Source: an uncultured Oscillospiraceae bacterium (GTDB lineage: Bacteria > Bacillota > Clostridia > Oscillospirales > Oscillospiraceae). Taken from it: DNA of 64,000 bases. The notes below the pieces were generated by a model that had not been told where the DNA came from, did no database searches, and saw only the letters and a program-made list of their open reading frames with translations. A program made the position numbers and the translations under genes. Of this stretch, positions 34,658 through 43,498 are shown one piece after another (within the stretch, counting starts at the first letter, position 1; each line of letters opens with the position of its first letter). The stretch spans positions 62,001 through 126,000 of the forward strand of contig CAKTOF010000005.1 of assembly GCA_934589675.1 (NCBI GenBank), read 5' to 3'.

Positions 34658-37063
34658 ATGCCTACACTGCAAGATCTTAAGCCCGGACAGAGCGGCATGA
34701 TCGTCTCCGTCGGCGGCCACCAGCCCGCCGTCAAGCGCCGCCTTGTCGACATGGGCCTCACGCCCGGCACCGTCGTCACCGTGCGCAAGATCGCGCCGCT
34801 CGGCGACCCCATCGAGGTCAACCTGCGCTCTTACGAGCTGTCGCTGCGAAAAGAGGACGCGGCTTGCATCGAGCTGACTGAAAAGCCGGCGGAAATCAGG
34901 CGCAAGTCCAAAAAAACAGAATACCCCGGCGGCGAGCTCACGCCCGACGAGCTTCGCCAGATGGAGCTCGACCACGAGCACGAGCTTGAGGAGCACCCCC
35001 ACCTGCCCGATCCGAGCGAGCACGACCAGCGCACGATGAAGATCGCGCTGGCCGGCAACCCGAACTGCGGCAAGACCACGCTGTTCAACGCGCTGACCGG
35101 CTCGAACCAGTACGTCGGCAACTGGCCCGGCGTCACCGTTGAGAAAAAGGAAGGCACGGCGACGCTCGACGGCCGCGGCATCACGATCGTCGACCTGCCG
35201 GGCATCTATTCGCTCTCGCCGTACTCCATGGAGGAGATTGTCGCGCGCACCGTCCTCATCGACGAAAAGCCAGACGCCATCATCAACATCCTCGACGCGA
35301 CGAATCTAGAGCGCAACCTCTACCTCACAACGCAGCTGCTGGAGCTGGAGATCCCGATGGTGCTCGCGCTCAATTTTATGGACGAGGCGCGCAAGGCCGG
35401 CGATGAGATCGACGCGCAGCGTCTGTCGCGCGAGCTCGGGATGCCCGTCGTCCCCATTGTCGCCCGCACGGGCGAGAACGTCGAGCAGCTGCTGCGCGAG
35501 GCGCACATCCAGATGCACCGCGGCTACGCGCTCGAGCCGGACGACCTCTACGACAACTTCACGCACGCCATCCACCACCGCATCGGCGAGCTCATCCACA
35601 ACCGCGCCTACGAGGTCGGCCTGCCGGCGCACTTTGCGGCCGTGAAGCTGCTCGAGGGCGACGAGCTTATCGAGCGCAAGCTCGGCCTGGACGAGGACAC
35701 GAAGCGGAAGCTGGGCGCCATCATCGCCGAATACGAATCCTCCAGCGACCTCGGCGACCGCGAGACGCTCGTGGCGGACTCCCGCTACCGCTACATAGAG
35801 TCCGTCGTCTCCGCGTCGGTCAAGCGCGGCCGCAGCGCGGACGAGCCGACCGTCACCGAGCGCATCGACCGCATCGTCACGGGCAAATACACGGCCATCC
35901 CGCTGTTCCTGCTCATGATGTTCATCATGTTCGCCGTCACGTTCGGCCCCATCGGCTCAAAGCTGTCCGACCTTGTCGACATCGGCATCCACCGGTATTT
36001 CGCCGGCGCCGTGCGTTCGTTCCTGTCCGGCCCGCTCGGCGCGGCCGACTGGATCGTGAGCCTTGTCGTCGACGGCATCATCGGCGGCGTGGGCGGCGTG
36101 CTGACGTTCCTGCCGCAGATCTCGCTGCTGTTCCTGTTTTTGTCATTTCTTGAGGACACAGGCTATCTCTCCCGCGCGGCGTTCATCATGGACCGGCTGC
36201 TTCGCCGCTTCGGCCTTTCCGGCAAGGCGTTTATCCCGATGCTCATGGGCTTCGGCTGCTCCGTCCCGGCCGTCATGGGCGCGCGGACGATGGAAAACGA
36301 GCGCGACCGCCGCATGACGATCCTGCTCATCCCGTTTATGAGCTGCTCGGCCAAGCTGCCGGTGTACGGCCTGATCGCCTCGGCGTTCTTCGGGAAATAC
36401 GCGATGTTCGTCGTATTCGGGCTGTACGTTCTGGGGCTTGTGATGGGCATTTTGTCCGGCGTGCTGTTCCGAAGGACGCTCTTCCGCGGCGAGCCGGCGC
36501 CCTTTGTGCTCGAGCTGCCGCCGTACCGGATGCCGACGGGCTCCAACATCGCCCGCCACGTCTGGGAGCGCGTGCGCGGATTTCTCGTGCGCGCAGGCAC
36601 GCTCATTTTGCTTATGAGCATCCTGCTGTGGCTCATGCAGAACTTTGACTTCCATTTCCACATGGTACAATCGAGCGAGACGAGTATGCTCGGCATAATC
36701 GGCGGCGCCATTGCGCCCATCTTCCGCCCGCTCGGCTTCGGGACGTGGATGGCGTCGGTGTCGCTGCTGACAGGTCTTGTCGCCAAGGAGGCCGTCGTGG
36801 CGTCCATGGCGCTGTTCTACGGCTTCTCGACGCTCGACGGCCCGACGGCCATCGCCGCGGCGCTGACGGGCTTTCGCCCGCTCTCGGCGCTGTCGTTTCT
36901 TGTGTTCGTACTGCTGTACGTCCCGTGCGTCGCGGCCGTGTCCACGATCCGCAAGGAGATGAACAGCCGCAAATGGACGCTCGTCTCCATCGGCTGGCAG
37001 CTGCTGTGCGCATACGCGCTCTCATTTGCCGTTTATCAGGTCGGCTGTCTGCTTGGCTTCTGA
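34658..37063 (+). CDS. feoB: Ferrous iron transporter, FeoA-FeoB fusion
   Basis: The 801-residue protein fuses a FeoA SH3-like domain (residues about 1-75, MGLTPGTVVTVRKIAPLGDP) through a charged linker (histidine/glutamate-rich, about 85-128) to a complete FeoB. The G domain has G1 GNPNCGKTTLF (near 133), G3 DLPGIYSLSPYS and G4-type NFMD. It is followed by about ten membrane helices with the conserved GFGCSVPAVMGAR and SCSAKLPVYG motifs. It imports Fe2+ under anaerobic conditions. I saw no convincing Fur box upstream. Confidence 0.95.
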   Translation: MPTLQDLKPGQSGMIVSVGGHQPAVKRRLVDMGLTPGTVVTVRKIAPLGDPIEVNLRSYELSLRKEDAACIELTEKPAEIRRKSKKTEYPGGELTPDELRQMELDHEHELEEHPHLPDPSEHDQRTMKIALAGNPNCGKTTLFNALTGSNQYVGNWPGVTVEKKEGTATLDGRGITIVDLPGIYSLSPYSMEEIVARTVLIDEKPDAIINILDATNLERNLYLTTQLLELEIPMVLALNFMDEARKAGDEIDAQRLSRELGMPVVPIVARTGENVEQLLREAHIQMHRGYALEPDDLYDNFTHAIHHRIGELIHNRAYEVGLPAHFAAVKLLEGDELIERKLGLDEDTKRKLGAIIAEYESSSDLGDRETLVADSRYRYIESVVSASVKRGRSADEPTVTERIDRIVTGKYTAIPLFLLMMFIMFAVTFGPIGSKLSDLVDIGIHRYFAGAVRSFLSGPLGAADWIVSLVVDGIIGGVGGVLTFLPQISLLFLFLSFLEDTGYLSRAAFIMDRLLRRFGLSGKAFIPMLMGFGCSVPAVMGARTMENERDRRMTILLIPFMSCSAKLPVYGLIASAFFGKYAMFVVFGLYVLGLVMGILSGVLFRRTLFRGEPAPFVLELPPYRMPTGSNIARHVWERVRGFLVRAGTLILLMSILLWLMQNFDFHFHMVQSSETSMLGIIGGAIAPIFRPLGFGTWMASVSLLTGLVAKEAVVASMALFYGFSTLDGPTAIAAALTGFRPLSALSFLVFVLLYVPCVAAVSTIRKEMNSRKWTLVSIGWQLLCAYALSFAVYQVGCLLGF

Positions 37064-37069
37064 ACGCTA

Positions 37070-37107
37070 AAATTTGGCCCTCGGTTGTACCGAGGGCCAA
37101 TTTTTTT
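37070..37107 (+). terminator. Terminator after feoB
   Basis: TTGGCCCTCGG-TTGTA-CCGAGGGCCAA, an 11-bp perfect stem with flanking A-run and a seven-base T-run. Confidence 0.92.
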
Positions 37108-37148
37108 GTGAAAAACCTGCTTTTGCGCAAAATTACTAAATTGTACAG

Positions 37149-37177
37149 TTGACGAAAGCACCTTGATGAACTATAAT
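37149..37177 (+). promoter_or_regulatory. Strong promoter upstream of the opp region
   Basis: TTGACG (37149-37154), a 17-base spacer and a perfect TATAAT (37172-37177). About 80 bases of leader precede the first start codon; I see no riboswitch motif in it. Confidence 0.8.
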
Positions 37178-37264
37178 TTCATGCAGAGTATTCAGAGTGT
37201 TTATTCAGATTTCACAGAATGAATTGTTTTCTGACGGCTGCGCATCCTTGGAAAGAGGGTCTTC

Positions 37265-37816
37265 ATGTCCTATAAAAAATACGCGGACGACTTCCGGCTC
37301 GAGGTGCAGCAGCGCCCCGGAAGGCGTCCGAAGACCGTCGCGGTCTACCACGGCCCGCGCTATGCGCTCATGTGTCCGCCCGATGCGTATCGCGCGCTCC
37401 GCAGGCGCCTTCCGGTGCTCTCATTCGGCGCGGCGGCGTTTTTCCTTGCCAGCCTTGCGCTCAACGGTATCATCGTACGGCAGCTGTATGTCATGCTGCC
37501 GTACTTCTGCGCATTCCTTCCGTACTGCTTTCTCTGCGCAGCTGCCGCGGGCTTCCTCTCGCGCACGTCCCCCTACACGCGCGAGCAGAACGACAAGATC
37601 CCGCGGCGCATCGTGCGCTGCATCCCCGCGCTGTGCGGCCTGACGGGCTACTCGTTCGCCGCCTCCGCCGTCGCCGCCGTGCTCCGGCGCGCCGAGCTGC
37701 GTCCGGCTCCGGACTTTGCGTTTATCGCCCTTGCCGCCGCGCAGTTTTTCTGTTCGCTCGCGCTCCTGCGCCTTCGCCCGCTGCTTGCCACGCAGGAGAC
37801 TGCATCCCCCCAGTGA
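37265..37816 (+). CDS. Four-helix membrane protein, unknown function
   Basis: The 183-residue protein has a basic cytoplasmic N-terminus (about 55 residues, with RLEVQQRPGRRPKTVAVYHGPRYAL) and four hydrophobic helices in two pairs. It starts after AGAGGG. It sits 47 bases before the peptide-binding lipoprotein gene without a terminator, so it is probably transcribed with the opp genes. I do not recognise a family. Confidence 0.7.
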   Translation: MSYKKYADDFRLEVQQRPGRRPKTVAVYHGPRYALMCPPDAYRALRRRLPVLSFGAAAFFLASLALNGIIVRQLYVMLPYFCAFLPYCFLCAAAAGFLSRTSPYTREQNDKIPRRIVRCIPALCGLTGYSFAASAVAAVLRRAELRPAPDFAFIALAAAQFFCSLALLRLRPLLATQETASPQ

Positions 37817-37863
37817 TTTGACAGAGTTTCTGTTGGATTAAATATTATAATAGGAGGATAAAC

Positions 37864-40335
37864 ATGAAAAGCAACAAATGGACCAAGCTTCTTGCCCTTG
37901 TCCTGGCCCTTGCGATGGTGTTCGGCGTTCTGGCCGGCTGCGCAAAGGACGACGCGGACACCAGCAAGGACAACACTGACACCCCTGCGCCCGACACGAC
38001 GCAGCCCGACACTGGCGACACCGATTCGGAGGAGCCCTCCGACACGACCGGCGGCGACACGCTCGTTGTCGGCTACGCCAACTTCTCCCAGAAGTTCAGC
38101 CCGTTCTTCGCCACGACGCAGTACGACCAAGACGCGCAGACTCTGACGCAGGTCAGCATGCTGACGAGCGACCGCGCCGGCGCTGTTCTGCTCAACGGCA
38201 TTGAGGGCGACACGGTCAACTATAACGGCACGGACTATACTTACTACGGCATCGCCGACTGCGTCATCACGCAGAACGACGACGGCTCGGTCGACTACGA
38301 CCTGACCATGCGCGACGACATCACCTTCTCCGACGGCACGCCCGTCACGATCGACGATGCGATCTTCTCGCTGTACGTCTACCTTGACCCGTCCTACGAC
38401 GGCGCGGCGACGATGTACGCCCTGCCGATCGAGGGCATCAATGAGTACCGCTCCGGCATGAGCACCATTTGGTCGCTCATCTTCGACGACCTCGCTGCCG
38501 GCAACGACACGAGCGCCTCCGAGTACTACACCGCCGAGGACGCCGCCGCGTTCGAGGCCGCCTTCACTGAGGCCGGCACGAAGTTCGCGCAGGAGATCGT
38601 CGACTACGTCTGCGGCAACTACATGGACTACGCCCCGAGCATGCTCGGCCACGAGGCCGACGAGGTCACCGCCAACGAGGGCCTTCAGACTGCGCTCGGC
38701 ATGGCTCTGTGGGGCTTCGGCGAGGTCGCGGACGATGTCCTGACCGATGTCAACGGCGACACCTATGACTTTGCCTCCGGCGTCTACCCGACTGCCGAGG
38801 ACTACTGGAACAACATCTTCGCCGCCTACGGCTACGACATGGACGGCCTGAACGGCGAGTCGGCCGGCACGGAGCTCGGCTCCTTCATCGCCGACACCCT
38901 GCTTGAGACGAACCCGGCTCTCGCTGCCTCCGTCCAGACGGGCAATAGTGCCGACCACATCGCCGGCATCCAGAAGACCGGCGACTACTCCATGCGCATC
39001 CACATGACCGAGTATGACGCCACGGCCATCTACAACATGACGTTCCAGGTCTCCCCGCTGCACTACTACGGCGACGTGAGCCTCTACGACTACGACAACA
39101 ACCAGTTCGGCTTCCCGAAGGGCGACCTGTCCGGCGTGAAGTCCAAGACGACCCAGCCGATGGGCGCCGGTCCGTACAAGTTCATCGAGTACAAGGACGG
39201 CATCATCTACTACGAGGCCAACGAGACCTACTTCCTCGGCGCGCCGAAGACGCAGTACCTCCGCCTGAAGGAGACGAACGAGGCCGATAAGGTCACGGGC
39301 GTCTACTCCGGCTCCCTCGACATCTCCGATCCGACCATGAGCCAGACGACCGTCGCCACCCTCAAGGGGCAGAACTCCAACGGCGAGATGACCGGCGATG
39401 CCGTCACGACCTACCTCATCGACAACCTCGGCTACGGCTACATCGGCATCCAGGCCAATGTCGTCTCCGTCGGCGGCGTGTCCGACAGCCAGGAGTCCAA
39501 GGACCTGCGCAAGGCCTTCGCGACCCTGTTCGCCGTCTACCGCGACACCGTCATCGACTCGTACTACGGCGAGCTCGCCTCCGTCATCCAGTACCCGATC
39601 TCCAACACGTCCTGGGCCGCTCCGCGCCCGGCCGACGAGGGCTACGAGATCGCGTTCTCGCACGATGTCGAGGGCAACAGCATCTACACCGACTCCATGA
39701 CGCCCGAGGAGCGCTACGCTGCCGCGCTCGAGGCCGCCAAGGGCTTCCTCATCGCCGCAGGCTACACGTGGGACGAGACCGCCGGCAAGTTCACGGCCGC
39801 TCCCGAGGGTGCTTCCCTCTCCTATGAGTTCCAGATCCCGGCCAACGGCGTCGGCGATCACCCGGCCTTCGGCATCGTGACGAACGCCGCCACGGCGCTT
39901 GCCAGCATCGGCATCGACCTCCAGGTCACTGACCTTTCCAACTCCTCGACGCTGTGGGATGCCATCGACGCCGGCACGTGCCCGTTCTGGGCCGCTGCCT
40001 GGCAGGCCACGCCGGATCCGGATATGTACCAGGTCTACCACGGCGACAACGTCGTCGGCGCGGGCGGCACGGACTCCAACAAGTACGCCATCAACGACGC
40101 CCGCCTCAACGAGCTCATCATGGACGGCCGCCGCTCCTCTGACACGGCCTACCGCAAGAGCGTGTACAAAGAGGCGCTCGACATTGTCCTCGACTGGGCC
40201 TGCGAGGTCCCGACCTATCAGCGTCAGAACGCGTTCGTCATGTCGACCGTGCGCGTCAACATCGACTCCGTCCCGACGGATCTGACGCCGTACTACGGCT
40301 GGTTGGCCGAGGTTCAGAACATCGAAATGAACTAA
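37864..40335 (+). CDS. oppA: Oligopeptide ABC transporter substrate-binding lipoprotein
   Basis: This 823-residue family-5 solute-binding protein has a signal peptide with lipobox LAGC (cysteine at about residue 21). An Asp/Thr/Pro-rich linker of about 35 residues follows the cysteine, then the large two-lobed domain (TLVVGYANFSQKFSPFF start; VKSKTTQPMGAGPYKFIEYKDG). It is longer than typical OppA (about 550). The extra length is inside the first lobe (about residues 150-330). It captures peptides outside the cell for the membrane complex encoded just downstream. Confidence 0.93.
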   Translation: MKSNKWTKLLALVLALAMVFGVLAGCAKDDADTSKDNTDTPAPDTTQPDTGDTDSEEPSDTTGGDTLVVGYANFSQKFSPFFATTQYDQDAQTLTQVSMLTSDRAGAVLLNGIEGDTVNYNGTDYTYYGIADCVITQNDDGSVDYDLTMRDDITFSDGTPVTIDDAIFSLYVYLDPSYDGAATMYALPIEGINEYRSGMSTIWSLIFDDLAAGNDTSASEYYTAEDAAAFEAAFTEAGTKFAQEIVDYVCGNYMDYAPSMLGHEADEVTANEGLQTALGMALWGFGEVADDVLTDVNGDTYDFASGVYPTAEDYWNNIFAAYGYDMDGLNGESAGTELGSFIADTLLETNPALAASVQTGNSADHIAGIQKTGDYSMRIHMTEYDATAIYNMTFQVSPLHYYGDVSLYDYDNNQFGFPKGDLSGVKSKTTQPMGAGPYKFIEYKDGIIYYEANETYFLGAPKTQYLRLKETNEADKVTGVYSGSLDISDPTMSQTTVATLKGQNSNGEMTGDAVTTYLIDNLGYGYIGIQANVVSVGGVSDSQESKDLRKAFATLFAVYRDTVIDSYYGELASVIQYPISNTSWAAPRPADEGYEIAFSHDVEGNSIYTDSMTPEERYAAALEAAKGFLIAAGYTWDETAGKFTAAPEGASLSYEFQIPANGVGDHPAFGIVTNAATALASIGIDLQVTDLSNSSTLWDAIDAGTCPFWAAAWQATPDPDMYQVYHGDNVVGAGGTDSNKYAINDARLNELIMDGRRSSDTAYRKSVYKEALDIVLDWACEVPTYQRQNAFVMSTVRVNIDSVPTDLTPYYGWLAEVQNIEMN

Positions 40336-40362
40336 GCGCCTTCCCGGCTTTGTAAACCAATG

Positions 40363-40405
40363 AAAAGGCCGCCGCCGCTGCTATCCCATCGGCGGCGGCC
40401 TTTTT
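40363..40405 (+). terminator. Intra-operon hairpin between oppA and oppB
   Basis: AAAAGGCCGCCGCCG and CGGCGGCGGCCTTTTT form a 15-bp stem with a T-run. Because oppB-F follow with no visible new promoter, it probably acts as a partial terminator that lets the binding protein be made in excess. Confidence 0.8.
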
Positions 40406-40428
40406 GAATCTGATATGGTGGTGATCTC

Positions 40429-41418
40429 ATGGCAAAATTTCTGGTCAAGCGACTGCTGCTGTGCCTGCTGATCCTGTTCTTTGTCATGTTCATTGTCTAC
40501 ACGCTCATGTACTGCCTGCCGACGAGCTATATGGAGACCGTCGCACGCGAAATGGCGCAGAAGCCCGGCTCAAAGAGCGCGGCGGAATGGCTCGTAGAGC
40601 TCAATGCGCAGTACGGCATGGACAAAGGACTCGTGCAGGGCTTCTTTACGTGGCTGAGCTCCGCGGTGAGAGGCAACTTCGGCGACAGCTGGTACTGGAC
40701 CGTTCCCGTCACGCAGAAGTTCAACGACGTCATCTGGTACAGCTTTGTGCTGGGCCTTGTCGCGTTCATTCTGCAAACCCTGATCGCGATCCCGCTCGGC
40801 GTGGTCGCGGCGAAAAAGCAATACTCCATTACCGACTATACCGTCACCGTCGTGTCCCTCGTGGGCATTTCGCTGCCGACGTTCTTCGTCGCGGTCGTGC
40901 TCAAGATGATCTTCTCCGTCAAATTGGGATGGCTGGACATCGGCGGTATGCACTCCGCCCGCCTGGCTGCAACCGCCGGGACGTGGGCCTATTTCTGGGA
41001 CGAGGTCAAGCATTTCATCATGCCCGCTCTGACGCTCGTCATTGTCAGCATCGGCAGCCTCATGCGCTATACGCGCACGAACACGCTCGAGGTGCTCAAT
41101 GCCGACTATATCCGCACCGCGCGCGCCAAGGGTCTTTCCGAACGGCGCGTCATCGGCTATCACGCCTTCCGCAATACGCTCATCCCCATCGTGACCATTC
41201 TCGGCAGCTCCCTGCCGGGCCTGTTCTCCGGCGCGCTCATCACGGAGACGCTGTTCTCCATCCAGGGCATCGGCTTTGCGTCCTACCATGCAATGATCGC
41301 GGGCGACATCCCGTTCACGATGTTCTATCTGAGCTTCATTTCGATCCTCACGCTGCTGGGCAACCTGCTCGCCGACATTCTCTACGCCGTCGTCGACCCG
41401 CGCGTCCGCGTGAACTGA
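40429..41418 (+). CDS. oppB: Oligopeptide ABC transporter permease OppB
   Basis: The 329-residue permease has six hydrophobic helices and the EAA-type loop RTARAKGLSERRVIGYHAFRN. Its N-terminal TM plus large periplasmic loop and closing VDPRVRVN are typical of DppB/OppB. It forms half of the membrane channel. RBS GGTGGTGATCTC lies before the ATG. Confidence 0.95.
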   Translation: MAKFLVKRLLLCLLILFFVMFIVYTLMYCLPTSYMETVAREMAQKPGSKSAAEWLVELNAQYGMDKGLVQGFFTWLSSAVRGNFGDSWYWTVPVTQKFNDVIWYSFVLGLVAFILQTLIAIPLGVVAAKKQYSITDYTVTVVSLVGISLPTFFVAVVLKMIFSVKLGWLDIGGMHSARLAATAGTWAYFWDEVKHFIMPALTLVIVSIGSLMRYTRTNTLEVLNADYIRTARAKGLSERRVIGYHAFRNTLIPIVTILGSSLPGLFSGALITETLFSIQGIGFASYHAMIAGDIPFTMFYLSFISILTLLGNLLADILYAVVDPRVRVN

Positions 41419-41430
41419 GAAGGAGTCCGT

Positions 41431-43482
41431 ATGGAAAAGAAAAACTTCAACGAAGTCCTCAAAGCACGCGAAGCGAAAGAGGCCGCGCGCCACAACGGTG
41501 CCGAGAATGAGCCGATGCACCTTGACGACACCCAGCGCGTCAAGGTCTTAAGCCCCGGCCGGCTCGTCTTCAAGCGCTTTATGCGCAACAAGCTGGCCAT
41601 CGTCGGCTCCTGCATCCTGATCTTCATGTTTGTGTTCTCCTTCCTCGGCCCGCTCGTCTACCCCTACGGCCAGACGGAGATCTTCTACAAGTACGACTAT
41701 CTCAACGTCGATTACGCCTCGGCGACGCAGCGCACGGAGTACATCAGCTACCCCTGTGACACCGACGTCACCGTGGACAAGACCGTCCTCAACCAGCTCA
41801 ACTCCACGATTTTAAAGCTCGAGTCGGCCGGTCAGTCCGCCACGCTTCTCACCGGGTCGGACGGCGTTGTCTATCTCATTGAAAAACTCGGCGACCTTGT
41901 CTATTCCGTCGGCCCGGCCGACGCGTCTGTTGTCGCCAGCGCCGGCATGATCGTTGACATCGGCACATTCAACGGCCTCGTCGGCGCCATGACGTACACG
42001 GGCAGCGACCTTGGCGACGACTTTGTCTCTGCCGTCGCGTCCGCCGTGAAAGCGGGAGCGGAAACCTTCACGTTTGACGGCGCGGAGTATTCTCTCACCA
42101 AGGGCTCCGTCAAAATGTCCTACGACGTCACGCTGGGCGGCGGCGACGGCCTGATGTTCACCGGCGAGGATCTCGGCGATGACTTCGCAGCGGCCGCCGA
42201 AGATGCCACCGGCCTGTTCACCTTCTCCGGCCGCGACTATGCCGTTGTCCGCTCGGATGCGGGCATGACGGTCTATCGCGTCGACTCCGTGCAGACCGGC
42301 GTCGTCACCTCTCCGTTCGTTTTTGACGCCTACGAGACCGGCAGCACGATCTCCGACGAGCTCAAGGCCGCGGCGCTGCTTGCCATGTACGGCTCCGGCT
42401 CGTTTGAGCTCGGCGGCGAGAAGTATTCCATCCGCGAAGAAAACGACATCTGGACGCTGACGGACGAGACCGCCGGCGCGCCTGTCGCGCTCCTTGGCGA
42501 CTTCGCCGTCCGCCGTTACAGCGGCGAGGACAGCCTGCCCATCGAGTTCAAGGCCGCTGCGCAGGCCGCCATTGAGGCGATGCTTGACGCCAATCAGACA
42601 AAGACGACGTTCACTTACGCCCTGCCCGAGGTCGACTCGGCCGGCGATCCGATCCTCGACGAAAACAGCCAGCCCATCTACCTTGACACAGAGATCACCG
42701 TCACGACGAAGACGGGTCAGTACGTGCTCAACTGCGAGCAGCTCACGCACCTCATCGACATCTACGGCTCGTCCTCGCGCGAGCATGTCTTCGGCACGGA
42801 CGCCAACGGCATGGACGTCCTCGCCCGCATGATGTACGGCGGCCGCGTCTCGCTGATGGTCGGCTTCGTCGTCGTTATCCTCGAGTGCCTGCTCGGTGTC
42901 GTGCTCGGCGGCATCGCCGGCTACTTCGGCGGCTGGATCGACACGCTCATCATGCGTCTGGTCGACATTTTCTACTGCATCCCGTCCATGCCGATCCTCA
43001 TCATCCTCGGCGCGTTCTTCGATTCACTGCGCCTGAGCTCGTATATGCGTCTTGTGTGGATGATGGCCGTCCTCGGCTTCCTCGGCTGGGCCGGCGTGGC
43101 GCGTCTTGTGCGCGGCCAGATCCTCTCGCTGCGCGAGCAGGAGTTCATGACCGCCGCCGAGGCCACGGGCATCTCGACGTCCCGCCGCATCTTCCGGCAC
43201 CTCATCCCGAACGTCATGCCGCAGCTCATCGTCAACGCGACCATGGGCCTTGGCAGCGTCATCATCACGGAGTCGACCCTCTCCTTCCTCGGCCTCGGCG
43301 TCAAGCATCCGCTGGCCACATGGGGCACGATGATCAACTCCATCACGTCCTCGAACGAGAACCTCATCCGCTACGCATATATCTGGATCCCGATCGGCTG
43401 CCTCATCTGCCTGACCGTCATCGCCTTCAACTTTGTCGGCGACGGTCTGCGCGACGCATTCGATCCGAAAATGAAGCAGTAA
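41431..43482 (+). CDS. oppC: Oligopeptide ABC transporter permease OppC with large repeat-containing insertion
   Basis: The 683-residue protein has an OppC N-terminal segment (about residues 1-75, with helix 1 at about 52-75) and a normal C-terminal permease domain (about 440-683, EHVFGTDANGMDVLARMMYGGR; EAA loop AAEATGISTSRRIFRHLIPN). Between them lies an extracellular insertion of about 365 residues. Usual OppC is about 300 residues long. The insertion contains four degenerate repeats of 54-61 residues beginning near 189, 243, 302 and 363, with the pattern TGxxLxDDFxxA followed by FxFxGxxYxL. Reading frame and codon use are continuous, so this is not an assembly fusion as far as I can see. 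Confidence 0.93.
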   Translation: MEKKNFNEVLKAREAKEAARHNGAENEPMHLDDTQRVKVLSPGRLVFKRFMRNKLAIVGSCILIFMFVFSFLGPLVYPYGQTEIFYKYDYLNVDYASATQRTEYISYPCDTDVTVDKTVLNQLNSTILKLESAGQSATLLTGSDGVVYLIEKLGDLVYSVGPADASVVASAGMIVDIGTFNGLVGAMTYTGSDLGDDFVSAVASAVKAGAETFTFDGAEYSLTKGSVKMSYDVTLGGGDGLMFTGEDLGDDFAAAAEDATGLFTFSGRDYAVVRSDAGMTVYRVDSVQTGVVTSPFVFDAYETGSTISDELKAAALLAMYGSGSFELGGEKYSIREENDIWTLTDETAGAPVALLGDFAVRRYSGEDSLPIEFKAAAQAAIEAMLDANQTKTTFTYALPEVDSAGDPILDENSQPIYLDTEITVTTKTGQYVLNCEQLTHLIDIYGSSSREHVFGTDANGMDVLARMMYGGRVSLMVGFVVVILECLLGVVLGGIAGYFGGWIDTLIMRLVDIFYCIPSMPILIILGAFFDSLRLSSYMRLVWMMAVLGFLGWAGVARLVRGQILSLREQEFMTAAEATGISTSRRIFRHLIPNVMPQLIVNATMGLGSVIITESTLSFLGLGVKHPLATWGTMINSITSSNENLIRYAYIWIPIGCLICLTVIAFNFVGDGLRDAFDPKMKQ

Positions 43483-43498
43483 AGGAGGTGGCGGTACA

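Noticed and set aside
37648..40041. A 797-codon open frame antisense to oppA
   Set aside because: It runs opposite a clear lipoprotein gene, has no ribosome site, and reads as reversed codons of Asp/Val-rich sense protein.
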